Below are positions 8,527 through 17,385 of a DNA stretch of 64,000 bases, piece by piece. Numbering within the stretch: position 1 is the first letter of the stretch; each line of letters starts with the position of its first letter. The DNA lies in NCBI GenBank assembly GCA_020636105.1, contig JACJYL010000001.1, positions 434,001 to 498,000 on the forward strand, written 5' to 3'. Source of the DNA: Lewinellaceae bacterium (GTDB lineage: Bacteria; Bacteroidota; Bacteroidia; Chitinophagales; Saprospiraceae). The notes under the pieces were generated by a model. It did no database searches. It was not told where the DNA came from and was given only the letters and a program-made list of their open reading frames with translations. The position numbers and the translations under genes were made by a program.

Positions 8527-11442
8527 TTGACTGTATCCGGCATAAATAGCATTGTATTGGGAATCTTCCTGCTCTTTTCAGGCAGCGTGGCAGGACAGTC
8601 GTTCTTTTTCAAAATCCCCGAAATGGACGAAAACATGAAGGGACTCTCTATCCATAATGTCTTTCTGGACAAAAAGGGGTATTTGTGGCTGGCTTCTTCA
8701 AGGGGATTGATTGAATATGACGGGGTGTCTTTCGAATTTTTCGAAAAACAGGATTCGACTTCAAATGTGGCCACCGCCATAGGTCAGGATCTGGAAGGGA
8801 ATATTTGGGTAGGGTATGAGGATGGTACCGTATGCAAAAAGACGTACAGCGAGCTTATACCTTGGGTGCCGGAAGCAGGAAATCCCCAGGTACCGGTGAA
8901 CGGATTGTCGTTTCTTCCCAACGGACAGCTCTGGCTATCCACTTATGGTGAGGGGATTTATGTCTTTGACCATGACCGGTTGTACAATTTTAATATGGAT
9001 GACGGTCTGACAGGGGATGACGTTTACGATATGGTGCAGGACGATGACGGGCGTATATGGGCTGCTACGGATGGCGGAATCAGTATTTGCACTTTTGTAA
9101 ATGCCCGGAAAAAAGTACTGAATTACACGCGCCAGGACGGATTGCCCGACGAAATTGTTCACGAATTAAAAAAGGATACCGAAGGAAACATTTGGATAGG
9201 CACTTACGAAGCGGGTTTTGTTTATTTTGATAAATCCCTGGACAGGATCGTTGACCCGGGAGTCATTTGGCCGGGAGGGATCATCAACTGCTTTGAGGTC
9301 TTTGACCAAAAAGAACTTTGGATCGGTACGGAAGACAATGGTTTGTGGAAGTACGATTTCCTGAAAAAACACCTTTATCCTATAACAGATGAGGTCTTCC
9401 TGGCCAATGCCAAAGTGCAGGATCTGCAAAAGGACAATGAAGGAAATATTTGGATTTCCACGAATAAAGTCCCGTTTTTTTCCACAAACCGGCTATTTGA
9501 ATTTGTTTCCCATCCACCGGAAAACATACAGGCGGTAACCACGGATAAAAAAGGGACGATATGGCTGGGAACCCAAAGCGGACTCTTTTCCTTTTTGCCC
9601 AACGGGACGCTTCCGGGTAAATTCATTGAACACCTGGGCAAACTCCATATGAATGTTGTGAGCCTTTATGAAGATGACTTCAATCATTTGTGGATCGGTA
9701 CTTTTGGAGATGGCCTTTATTGTTATAATCCGCGAAACGGCAATTACAGGCATTTCGGCAAAAAGGAGGGGTTGACCAATGGAAGTATATTGTCGTTGGA
9801 CGGTGCCAGGGGGGAAATATGGATCGCCAGCCTGGGCGGGGTAACAACCTTTAAATACGATGGCGAGCTCATCAATAACGGGAAGTTTGTTTCGAGGAAT
9901 TTTAATGAAACTTCAGCCCTGGGGACAAATTTCATCTATAAAGTATTCCTGGATGATTCGGGGAAGGTTTGGTTTGGAACCGATGGTCATGGATTGGCCG
10001 TTTTGCAGAATGGTGAGATCATAAATTACGAATATGCCCTTGATGTTACCGGCATGTCTGAACGTAAAAAAAAAGACCAGAGGTTAAAGACCGTGTACTC
10101 CATAACCCAAAGTGCTGACGGAAACATCTGGTTCAGTACGGCCAGGGAGGGACTGTTTAAATTTGACGGACAAAAATTCACCCGTTTTACCCTTGAGAAC
10201 GGGTTGAGACAATTGGAAATATCCTGTTTGGGTGCGGATGAAAAAGGCAACATTATCATTGTCCATCCGGATGGAATTGATTTGCTGAATACGAGCACCG
10301 GGAGTATTGTATATTATGGAGAAGAAGTGGGGGTGTTTGATTTTGATCCCAATTTGAACGCCATTACCACAAACAAGGATGGGGCAATCTGGGTGGGTGG
10401 ACAAAAAGCTTTGATCAAATACGCCCCGATTAACGAAAACCTCGTGATTCAACCTCAAACCATACTAAAAGAAGTATCTGTTTTTCTTGAACCTATACCA
10501 ATGGATAAGGATTCCGTTTTCAAACACAATGAAAATTACCTCAGTTTTAAATACGATGGCCTTTGGTACACCAACCCAACGGGGATAAGGTTCCAGTATA
10601 TGCTGGAAGGTTATGATCTTGAATTGATCACTTCAAGGGATAATGTGGCCACTTACTCCAATTTGTCTCCCGGAACCTATACCTTCAAAGTGCGGAGCAC
10701 CCAAAATAAAGTTTTCACCAACGAGGTATTTGAAACCTATGTCTTCAGGGTCAGGGAACCTATCTGGAAAAGAGTCTGGTTCATTATTTTATGTGTCGGC
10801 ATGGCTTTGTTCTTATTTTATTGGTATCAAAAGGTAAGGGATCAAAGGCTTCAAAAAGTGAATTTATTAAAAAAAGAAAAAATCGAAAGTCAATTTGAGG
10901 CGCTGAAAAGTCAGATCAGTCCGCATTTTTTGTTCAACAGTTTTAACACCTTGATCACTATCATTGGCGAAAACCCAAAACTGGCAGAGCAATACGTAGA
11001 AAACCTTTCCGATTTTTACCGTTCGATCATGCAATACCGCGACAAGGAACTTATTACCCTCAAAGAAGAAATGGAATTGGTTATGAATTACCGTTTCCTC
11101 CTGGAGAAACGGTATGAGGACCACTTCCGGCTTGATATTGATGTTAGCCATTATGATGTACTCGTGGTGCCACTGGCTTTGCAAATGCTGGTGGAGAATA
11201 TTGTCAAGCACAATGTTATTTCCAAATCTCAGAGGCTTCATGCAATGATTGAATATCACGGAGGGGATTACATCGTCATCAAAAATAATATTCAGAAAAA
11301 AATTACCCCCGAACAATCCACCCGGTTCGGACTGCAGAGCATAGTGAAACGTTACGATTTACTGACCAACAGAAAGGTCTTGATCACTCAGAATGAAAAG
11401 GAGTTTATCGTCCAATTGCCTGCCATTTTAAAGAATACCTAA
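8527..11442 (+). CDS. LytS-type sensor histidine kinase with periplasmic propeller domain
   Basis: A 971-residue sensor. Order of parts: signal peptide (about 5-24); two-component-regulator propeller blades with repeated GNIWIGT-like motifs (about 30-650); Y_Y_Y Ig-like domain (about 660-740); one span (about 749-768); His_kinase domain with QISPHFLFNSFNTL, where His800 is the likely phosphorylated residue; and an ATPase region. The only plausible start is TTG at 8527, as the next ATG falls after the signal peptide. It is two bases behind the yceI stop and 22 nt before a LytTR regulator, its probable partner. The signal sensed is unknown. Confidence 0.92.
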   Translation: MTVSGINSIVLGIFLLFSGSVAGQSFFFKIPEMDENMKGLSIHNVFLDKKGYLWLASSRGLIEYDGVSFEFFEKQDSTSNVATAIGQDLEGNIWVGYEDGTVCKKTYSELIPWVPEAGNPQVPVNGLSFLPNGQLWLSTYGEGIYVFDHDRLYNFNMDDGLTGDDVYDMVQDDDGRIWAATDGGISICTFVNARKKVLNYTRQDGLPDEIVHELKKDTEGNIWIGTYEAGFVYFDKSLDRIVDPGVIWPGGIINCFEVFDQKELWIGTEDNGLWKYDFLKKHLYPITDEVFLANAKVQDLQKDNEGNIWISTNKVPFFSTNRLFEFVSHPPENIQAVTTDKKGTIWLGTQSGLFSFLPNGTLPGKFIEHLGKLHMNVVSLYEDDFNHLWIGTFGDGLYCYNPRNGNYRHFGKKEGLTNGSILSLDGARGEIWIASLGGVTTFKYDGELINNGKFVSRNFNETSALGTNFIYKVFLDDSGKVWFGTDGHGLAVLQNGEIINYEYALDVTGMSERKKKDQRLKTVYSITQSADGNIWFSTAREGLFKFDGQKFTRFTLENGLRQLEISCLGADEKGNIIIVHPDGIDLLNTSTGSIVYYGEEVGVFDFDPNLNAITTNKDGAIWVGGQKALIKYAPINENLVIQPQTILKEVSVFLEPIPMDKDSVFKHNENYLSFKYDGLWYTNPTGIRFQYMLEGYDLELITSRDNVATYSNLSPGTYTFKVRSTQNKVFTNEVFETYVFRVREPIWKRVWFIILCVGMALFLFYWYQKVRDQRLQKVNLLKKEKIESQFEALKSQISPHFLFNSFNTLITIIGENPKLAEQYVENLSDFYRSIMQYRDKELITLKEEMELVMNYRFLLEKRYEDHFRLDIDVSHYDVLVVPLALQMLVENIVKHNVISKSQRLHAMIEYHGGDYIVIKNNIQKKITPEQSTRFGLQSIVKRYDLLTNRKVLITQNEKEFIVQLPAILKNT

Positions 11443-11464
11443 ACATCCACAAAACACTAGACTT

Positions 11465-12214
11465 ATGAAAGTATTAATCATTGAAGATGAAGCCGCCGCG
11501 ACGAGGAGGTTAACAAAACTAATCCGGGAAATCGATTCGCAAATTGAAATAATAGATACCCTGGATTCCGTAACGGCCAGTATCAACTGGCTGAGTTCTC
11601 GGGAACATCCTGATTTGATCTTTATGGATATTCATCTAGCTGACGGCAGCAGTTTTGAAATATTCAATTTCGTCGAGATTAAAAAACCCATTGTATTCAT
11701 CACAGCATTTGACCAATATGCCGTTCAGGCCTTTAAAGTGAGTGCTATCGATTACCTGTTGAAACCCATAAAAAGCCATGAATTGGCTCAGGCCATTGAA
11801 AAATTCAAGGCCTTGAAAAAGAACCAGGCTTTTGATTACCAGGAGATTGCCCGGGCGATGCGCAAGGATACGGTGGGGAAGCGTTTTCTCATCCGTTTCG
11901 GGCAACAGATCAAGGTGGTCGAAATGTCACAGGCTGGATATTTTTACACACAAGACAAAATCACTTTCATCATAACCAAAGACGGTAAAAGATATCCGTT
12001 GGATCATTCCCTGGAAAAGCTGGAAGAAATGCTGGATGAAAATCTTTATTTCAGGGTCAATCGACAGTTTATTGTCGGTATTGAATCTATCAGGGAAATG
12101 TATGCCTATTCAAAATCAAGAGTCAAGGTAGAATTGATCCCCCCTTGCGAAATTGAAACCATTGTCAGCACCGAAAGATCCCCACAATTCAAAAAGTGGC
12201 TAACAGGAGAATAA
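11465..12214 (+). CDS. LytTR-family response regulator
   Basis: A 249-residue DNA-binding regulator. The receiver domain (1-120) has the acidic pocket EDE at 7-9, phosphoacceptor Asp55 in FMDIHLADG, Thr in FITAF and Lys in LLKPI. A LytTR domain (about 145-245) follows with FLIRFGQQIK, YFYTQDK and FRVNRQFIV. It is 22 nt downstream of the LytS-like kinase and almost certainly receives its phosphate. Targets are not known; the adjacent yceI gene and the downstream 12-16 kb polysaccharide genes are candidates. Confidence 0.93.
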   Translation: MKVLIIEDEAAATRRLTKLIREIDSQIEIIDTLDSVTASINWLSSREHPDLIFMDIHLADGSSFEIFNFVEIKKPIVFITAFDQYAVQAFKVSAIDYLLKPIKSHELAQAIEKFKALKKNQAFDYQEIARAMRKDTVGKRFLIRFGQQIKVVEMSQAGYFYTQDKITFIITKDGKRYPLDHSLEKLEEMLDENLYFRVNRQFIVGIESIREMYAYSKSRVKVELIPPCEIETIVSTERSPQFKKWLTGE

Positions 12215-12404
12215 ATCTTACTCAGTCAGGAAAAATTCCTGTTCGGAGGACTTTTATTTTAATTGCCTTCCTTGTTGTCTAAATTTAACTTCTGAGAATA
12301 TAAGGTTTAATTGTATCAGATGCCAAAGATTTTCCCGAGCATCCTGATGGTTTAACCGTGGGACTTATTGTCCCGAAAAGAGTAGGCAAGCTTTCTTATT
12401 ATTC

Positions 12405-12439
12405 GCCCCACACCGGTAATCACTGGTGTGGGGCTTTTT
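12405..12439 (+). terminator. Rho-independent terminator
   Basis: A perfect 10-bp GC-rich stem (GCCCCACACC at 12405-12414, complement at 12425-12434) with a 10-nt loop is followed by TTTTTCTTT. It lies about 190 nt after the LytTR stop, so the regulator mRNA has a long 3' tail or a separate short transcript ends here. Confidence 0.9.
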
Positions 12440-12578
12440 CTTTGGTTTTTCGGTTTTTTTTTTTGACATGAACATACAACTGAAACAGACCGGATTTTCA
12501 ACAGGAAAAGATGACCCGATTGGGGGGCTAATTATTCCCGTTGGGGGAATTTTTGTTTACCGAACCTTGCATTACCCT

Positions 12579-12586
12579 TAAATTTG
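12579..12586 (+). promoter_or_regulatory. Bacteroidota-type promoter -7 element
   Basis: TAAATTTG matches the TAnnTTTG consensus exactly, with a TTTG at 12552-12555 as a possible -33 element (23-nt gap, the same gap as at 56838-56864). Transcription would start near 12592, in a region without a normal gene. Confidence 0.5.
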
Positions 12587-12822
12587 TAATATCAAAGGCA
12601 AGATAATATGCTAATTACCTTGCTGATATGTCTGAAAAATTTTTAGTTGAAGGACAAAATCACAAATCGAATCTTTGCTTGTAACAATAAGTTTTTGCGA
12701 CAAATCATAAGAAGCCTGCCAAAACTACAGCCTTGAATGGAGGCTGTACAACAAAAGAAAAAATGGTGTTACGGCACATGAATTAGTTGAATTTAGAATC
12801 ACATACAGTTCAATCACCAACG

Positions 12823-12870
12823 ATGTGGCTGCCCGGAGGAGTCATCTGGAAGGTTTTAGCAGGCGACTAA
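12823..12870 (+). CDS. Possible 15-residue peptide, unsupported
   Basis: ATG at 12823 opens a frame encoding MWLPGGVIWKVLAGD and stopping at 12870; an in-frame TTG at 12787 would lengthen it to 27 residues. The peptide is hydrophobic and Trp/Gly-rich. It lies inside the possible transcript that ends at the 12896-12936 terminator. It may be chance, since frames this short occur often. There is no ribosome-binding site evidence. Confidence 0.15.
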   Translation: MWLPGGVIWKVLAGD

Positions 12871-12895
12871 GGTTGACTATCACCGAGGCGGTTTC

Positions 12896-12936
12896 AGGAA
12901 TCACTCCGCCCCCCTTTCAAGGAGTGATTCCTTTTT
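12896..12936 (+). terminator. Rho-independent terminator upstream of the TPR-barrel gene
   Basis: A perfect 12-bp stem (AGGAATCACTCC at 12896-12907, complement at 12921-12932) with a C-rich loop is followed by TTTTT. It points forward and no annotated gene ends just before it, so it ends a small transcript or attenuates the next gene. Confidence 0.88.
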
Positions 12937-13035
12937 AGATTGTTTACTGGACTTTTTATTACCTATAGGCTTTTGGAACAACCAGAGGAAGATAACCCGG
13001 ATGGTCATGGCCGGCCTATGCAAATTATGCAAATT

Positions 13036-14430
13036 ATGAACAGACATCCTTTTATTCCAGGCATTTTTTTAAGGAGAAATTATTTCCCGGCTGCCTTTAA
13101 TTCAGTCAATTTCTTGTGGCTTTTTATGCTGTGTCTTATCGGGACTCCCGGCTTTTCACAACAGGAAATTTTGAATGAGGCCCGGCAATTGGCCATAAAC
13201 GGAGCACATGAATCAGCAGATTTGTTGCTAAGTGACCTGGTCAATTCCGGTGCAAACCCAATTGAAGCACGTTTGTTAAGAGCGCATAACTATTCCTGGT
13301 GGAAAAAATACAAGACCGCCATTGATGAATTTTCGGAAGTTTTAAAAAATGATCCGGATAATATCGAGGCTTTAATTGGTAAAGGATATGCTGAAACCTG
13401 GTCCGGATCTTCCGATGCTGTTGGGACCTTTACAAGGGTGCTGAACATGGACAAAGGATCAGTAGAAGCCAAAAAAGGACTTGCCCATTATTTTCTCGCC
13501 AGCAAGAATGCCAGGATGTCTGACCGGATTTACGAGCAACTGACCCTGGAGGATGCCGAAAATCCCGAATACCTTATTGGCAGGGGCAAGGCCTTATTGA
13601 TGCTGAATGAGAAACAAAAAGCCCGAAAACAATTTCAGCAGGCGCTGAAACTGGATCCCGCCAATACAGTCATCCAGCAATTAATCGAAGATACCCGTTC
13701 AGAAATTTCGGTTCTTGAATTTGATTTTACCACGGGTTATTCCTCCGTGGGTGATCAGGGCAGCTTTGGGGTAAGGTTACTGCAGGCTACGTGGCATTTT
13801 GCACCGAAATTCACTGTTTATGGCAGGTATGATAACACCCTTTCCCTGGACAACCTTGACCTGGTCAATCGCAGAAAAGCAGTGCCTCAAACAAGTTTAG
13901 GCGGCATGGCCGCCTGGAACGACAAGACAGTGACACGCTTAGAGCTCGGATCCAGGTTTTTTCCCGGGAAACCCTTACAGAGTATGTTCAGGCTGGAACA
14001 GGTTTATTTCCTTCCTGAATCCTTTAATTTAAAAATAGGAACCTATGGAGGATTTTCCGCTCAGGAAGCTCCCGAGTGGGTTGCATACTCAAGTGTAAAT
14101 ATACCCGTATCGGAGAGATTTGTTTTTGAACCTGCTTATTTCTACGCCAGGGATGGCAACAGTTTAAAACCGCAACATCGCTTTCTGGTGGTTGGAAAAT
14201 TCCATCACCCCAAAGGGCTGGAACTTTCTGTTGGGGGATTTTACGGCATACCCAATATCAAAGGGGAAGGCCTTAACGATAACATCACAGGAGGGTACGC
14301 GCTTGTCTTTTTTCCGGTCACGAATAAATTATGGGGCAATATTTCGCTTAGCCTGGAAAACGGGGTTTTCGATCGGTCAAGAGTGCTGTCCTTTGGAGTG
14401 AAATGGAAATTAGAAAAAACCGAAAAATAA
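13036..14430 (+). CDS. TPR-repeat outer-membrane beta-barrel protein, exopolysaccharide export-like
   Basis: From the chosen ATG at 13036 the protein has 464 residues: a signal peptide ending near GTPGFSQQ, about four TPR units (roughly residues 45-215, for example AIDEFSEVLKNDPDNIEA and ARKQFQQALKLDPANT), then a beta-barrel of about 240 residues ending in FGVKWKLEKTEK. This TPR-plus-barrel layout is that of YaiO/PgaA/BcsC-type porins that move polysaccharide across the outer membrane. The reading frame extends up to a TTG at 12940, and ATGs at 13018 and 13027 are alternatives. The synthase gene follows after 171 nt. Confidence 0.8.
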   Translation: MNRHPFIPGIFLRRNYFPAAFNSVNFLWLFMLCLIGTPGFSQQEILNEARQLAINGAHESADLLLSDLVNSGANPIEARLLRAHNYSWWKKYKTAIDEFSEVLKNDPDNIEALIGKGYAETWSGSSDAVGTFTRVLNMDKGSVEAKKGLAHYFLASKNARMSDRIYEQLTLEDAENPEYLIGRGKALLMLNEKQKARKQFQQALKLDPANTVIQQLIEDTRSEISVLEFDFTTGYSSVGDQGSFGVRLLQATWHFAPKFTVYGRYDNTLSLDNLDLVNRRKAVPQTSLGGMAAWNDKTVTRLELGSRFFPGKPLQSMFRLEQVYFLPESFNLKIGTYGGFSAQEAPEWVAYSSVNIPVSERFVFEPAYFYARDGNSLKPQHRFLVVGKFHHPKGLELSVGGFYGIPNIKGEGLNDNITGGYALVFFPVTNKLWGNISLSLENGVFDRSRVLSFGVKWKLEKTEK

Positions 14431-14601
14431 TTGATTGTTCAATTCTGGGAATAAAAGTGGTCCACGTTGCAGGTTCATCAATCTGTTGTTTATAACCCGG
14501 AATAAAGATGATTAAATCATATTGTTGATAATCATTGGCTTATAGTTCTCCATTTAAATCGGGACGACCTGAGTTTTTCCGATTAATAAAAAAAATACAT
14601 C

Positions 14602-16479
14602 ATGATACAATATACCAAGAAAGACGAAAAAGCAGCTCATAATGTAATTGATTTACCACCGTTGGTTTCCATTGGATCTTCAAAGCTAATAACAAAGAGC
14701 GTGCCCACCCAAAAATTGTCCTATGATCCCAAACCTCATTTATACGTTTCGGTTTTTGTGGCCTGGATCGCCTCTATTGTCTGGTTTCAGCCAAGATTGT
14801 TTCAGCTGCTTGACATGAGTTACAACTGGGGCAGTTGGATGGCATTGATGGGCTTTATTTTGTTTATTGACTTCGCCTGGTTATATGGTTTTTACAATAT
14901 TGGTGTAGTCGTTTTTTCATTGATACACAAATATTTTTCTCCAAAGCCGGAGCAGGCCCTTACCCGATCCTGTCTTACGGATGCACCGGCGGTAGCCATA
15001 CTCTATACCACTTACAATGATTTCATTGAGGAAAGTGTATTATCCTGTGTCAACCAGGATTATCAAAACTTTAAAGTCTATATTTTAGACGACAGCACCC
15101 ACCCTGAATTCATGGATCAGGTGGATGCCTTCTCTGCCCGTTTCCCGGGATTGGTTCAGGTTGTCCGGCGGGAGGACAGAAAGGCTTTTAAGGCCGGGAA
15201 TATGAACCATGGTCTGGCTCATTTTGCTACGGAGGAGCCCTATTTTGCCATCGCGGATGCCGATGAGATTCTTCCTCCCGATTTTTTGACCAAACTTGTT
15301 CCGATTATGGAATTTGATCCCATGGTTGGTTTTGTACAGGCCAACCACCGTGCCAACCCGAAGAACAAAACCCCTCTGGGAAAATCTCTGGGTATCGGCA
15401 TCGATATCCATTGGCAGTGGTATCAACCGCTGCGCAATGAATACGGATTCGTAATGTTCCTGGGACATGGAGCATTGCTTAGAAGAAAATGTTGGGAAGA
15501 AATCGGTGGTTTTCCAGACATCGTCAGTGAAGATTTGGGGTTTGCAATAGAAATCAGAGCAAGGGGATATCGTGGCAGATTTGTGGAAGATGTGGTTTGT
15601 TATGAAGATTTTCCGGACACTGTGAGGGCTTTTCGTATCCGTCACATGAAATGGACCCGTGGAACAAGCGAGTTTCTGAAAAAGAAAATGACTTGGTTAC
15701 TCAGAGCCAGACGCATTACCTTGACCGAAAAGCTCGACATACTTTTTCCTACACTTAATTTACCTTTAACCCTTTTGTATTTCTTGTTTATGATCAATGC
15801 CAATTTATTGTTGCCTTATTTTTTTGGTCATCAAAGGGACATTACCATGGCATTGGGGGGTACAGCATATATATTCCCGGTAATGGTTCTGGATGATGCC
15901 TTCAGGGCAATATATTCACCTGATTTTTTCGCCATCACCATATTGACCTTTTTTGCGCCGGTACTTTGTTTTATTCTGGCCATGGCCAGGGAGCCACGCA
16001 AATTATTCAGGTTTCTTACCCATAGCACCGTACTTTATGCGGCTTTGGGGCCTCTTTCCTCCATTGGAGTGATCACTTACATGATTTCGGGAAAAGCGAT
16101 CTTTTTGGTAACCGGGGATACCCTTCAGAAGGAACATAAGACAAAAGAAAATGCCATGGGTTTAATTGGTGGAATGAAATCTGAATGGCAAAAATTCATC
16201 ACCAGGAGCCATCCTGACTCCCTTGTAGTTCAGGCTTTTGAAGTATTGACGGGGATTGTATTCGCGGTGGTTTGCGTGTATATGTTCCAGGTTTCCTTTT
16301 TGGGGTTGTGTTTGGCCTTCATTCTGCTTCCTGCCATGCATTATTTGGGGTGGGATCATAAAATTATTAAACCACTGGTTTATATTCCATTTGCACTGAT
16401 TTTGATTGGTGTGGGACTTGCAACGCTCAGTCTTGTAGGCATGCAGTCTGTATTTTTTGGATATGGGTTTCATTTTTAG
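14602..16479 (+). CDS. Processive family-2 glycosyltransferase, cellulose-synthase-like
   Basis: A 625-residue inner-membrane enzyme that probably polymerises and extrudes a beta-linked polysaccharide. Two N-terminal spans precede the GT-A domain (about 130-360): YTTYND, the first Asp pair LDDST, DADE at 219-222 (DxD metal/nucleotide site), SEDLG with catalytic-base candidate Asp311, and RHMKW at 347-351 in place of the QxxRW that binds the growing chain. Several C-terminal spans follow. No PilZ domain is visible after the membrane region, unlike bacterial BcsA. With the preceding barrel gene it makes a synthesis-plus-export pair. The sugar is unknown. Confidence 0.88.
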   Translation: MIQYTKKDEKAAHNVIDLPPLVSIGSSKLITKSVPTQKLSYDPKPHLYVSVFVAWIASIVWFQPRLFQLLDMSYNWGSWMALMGFILFIDFAWLYGFYNIGVVVFSLIHKYFSPKPEQALTRSCLTDAPAVAILYTTYNDFIEESVLSCVNQDYQNFKVYILDDSTHPEFMDQVDAFSARFPGLVQVVRREDRKAFKAGNMNHGLAHFATEEPYFAIADADEILPPDFLTKLVPIMEFDPMVGFVQANHRANPKNKTPLGKSLGIGIDIHWQWYQPLRNEYGFVMFLGHGALLRRKCWEEIGGFPDIVSEDLGFAIEIRARGYRGRFVEDVVCYEDFPDTVRAFRIRHMKWTRGTSEFLKKKMTWLLRARRITLTEKLDILFPTLNLPLTLLYFLFMINANLLLPYFFGHQRDITMALGGTAYIFPVMVLDDAFRAIYSPDFFAITILTFFAPVLCFILAMAREPRKLFRFLTHSTVLYAALGPLSSIGVITYMISGKAIFLVTGDTLQKEHKTKENAMGLIGGMKSEWQKFITRSHPDSLVVQAFEVLTGIVFAVVCVYMFQVSFLGLCLAFILLPAMHYLGWDHKIIKPLVYIPFALILIGVGLATLSLVGMQSVFFGYGFHF

Positions 16480-16491
16480 GTGTTTGTTTTG

Positions 16492-16530
16492 AGGAATTTG
16501 GGTTTTCTTAATTGAAAACCCAAAATTCCT
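16492..16530 (+). terminator. Hairpin terminator after glycosyltransferase
   Basis: Arms 16492-16507 and 16514-16530 pair over 16 bp with one bulge (AGGAATTTGGGTTTTC and its complement). The downstream T-tract is weak (TTATT), so termination is probable but not strong. Confidence 0.65.
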
Positions 16531-16591
16531 TATTCAGGGGGCTTTTATGCCCGTTCGGAGATTATTGTTATTTAAGTGGACATGTTCCCTT

Positions 16592-16599
16592 TAACTTTG
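16592..16599 (+). promoter_or_regulatory. -7 promoter element of the cytochrome/YceI module
   Basis: TAACTTTG matches TAnnTTTG exactly and lies 20 nt before the ATG at 16619. A TTG at 16565-16567 is a possible -33 element. Confidence 0.6.
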
Positions 16600-16618
16600 T
16601 AATGAAAATTAAATCACA

Positions 16619-17356
16619 ATGCGAAAATTTCTACCTGCTTTGATGTTTATTACAACGGTAATTGCCGTGGCCGGTATTTCTTCCTGTAGACATGATATCT
16701 CCTTTGATGACGATATCGTGATGCCGAGTGATACCCTGACCAATCCCATAGACACGCTCAACAATCCTTGTGATCCTGATGTTGTTTACTTTCAATACGA
16801 GGTGCTCCCAATATTGATATCCAATTGTTCCACCACTGGCTGTCACAATGCCGCTTCCCATGAGAAGGGGGTCATTCTTGAAAGTTATCAAAGCCTCATG
16901 GAAACTACTGACTTTGAACCTTACAATCTGGAGGATACTGAAATTTATGAAATGATCACTGAATCAGAAGACGAACGTATGCCACCTTCTCCCAATGCGC
17001 CACTTTCACCAGAGCAGATTCAACTTATCGCTACATGGATTTTACAAGGTGGAAAAAACCTTGATTGCGACTGGGAGTCAGAGACATGTGATACGGAAAA
17101 TGTGACCTACACCCAGGTAATTTCACCGGTCATTTCAACCTACTGTTTGGGATGTCATAGCGGGGCAAATCCAGGGGGCGGGCATGATTTCAGCACCCAC
17201 TCCGGGCTAAAGGAAGCTGCAGATAGCGGTCATCTGTTGGGAGCCATTAATTGGGATTCAGGATACCCTGCAATGCCACAGGGAGGCGATCGATTGCCCC
17301 AATGCACCATCAACCGGATCAAAGCCTGGATTGATGCCGGGGCACCCAATAATTAA
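16619..17356 (+). CDS. Lipoprotein with two cytochrome-c-like domains
   Basis: A 245-residue envelope protein. The N-terminal signal ends in a lipobox-like VAGISSC, so Cys23 or so is the probable lipid anchor. The first domain has NCSTTGCHN, an expanded CxxxxCH haem site, and a distal Met in ERMPPSP. The second has a standard CLGCH with a distal Met in PAMPQGG. This is the pattern of planctomycete-type cytochrome c domains (PSCyt1). It is the first gene of a five-gene run and its second half closely resembles the next gene. It probably carries electrons at the outer or inner membrane face. Confidence 0.82.
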   Translation: MRKFLPALMFITTVIAVAGISSCRHDISFDDDIVMPSDTLTNPIDTLNNPCDPDVVYFQYEVLPILISNCSTTGCHNAASHEKGVILESYQSLMETTDFEPYNLEDTEIYEMITESEDERMPPSPNAPLSPEQIQLIATWILQGGKNLDCDWESETCDTENVTYTQVISPVISTYCLGCHSGANPGGGHDFSTHSGLKEAADSGHLLGAINWDSGYPAMPQGGDRLPQCTINRIKAWIDAGAPNN

Positions 17357-17385
17357 TATTTAACAAAGGAAAAAATACCATTGAC

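Larger units (their letters stand above)
12215..13035. other. Long intergenic region with possible small transcript
   Basis: The 820 nt between the LytTR gene and the TPR-barrel gene contain two terminator hairpins (12405-12439 and 12896-12936), a good -7 promoter element at 12579-12586, and several smaller hairpins (CAGGAA/TTCCTG at 12227-12241, ATTCCC/GGGAAT at 12534-12550, ACAGCC/GGCTGT at 12727-12747). The arrangement suggests a roughly 340-nt transcript from about 12592 to 12936 which carries no long reading frame. It could be an independent small RNA or an attenuated leader of the next gene. Confidence 0.55.

Noticed and set aside
12215..13035. c-di-GMP-I or TPP riboswitch before the polysaccharide genes
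   Set aside because: Characteristic conserved words were not found, so only a general structured region is reported.
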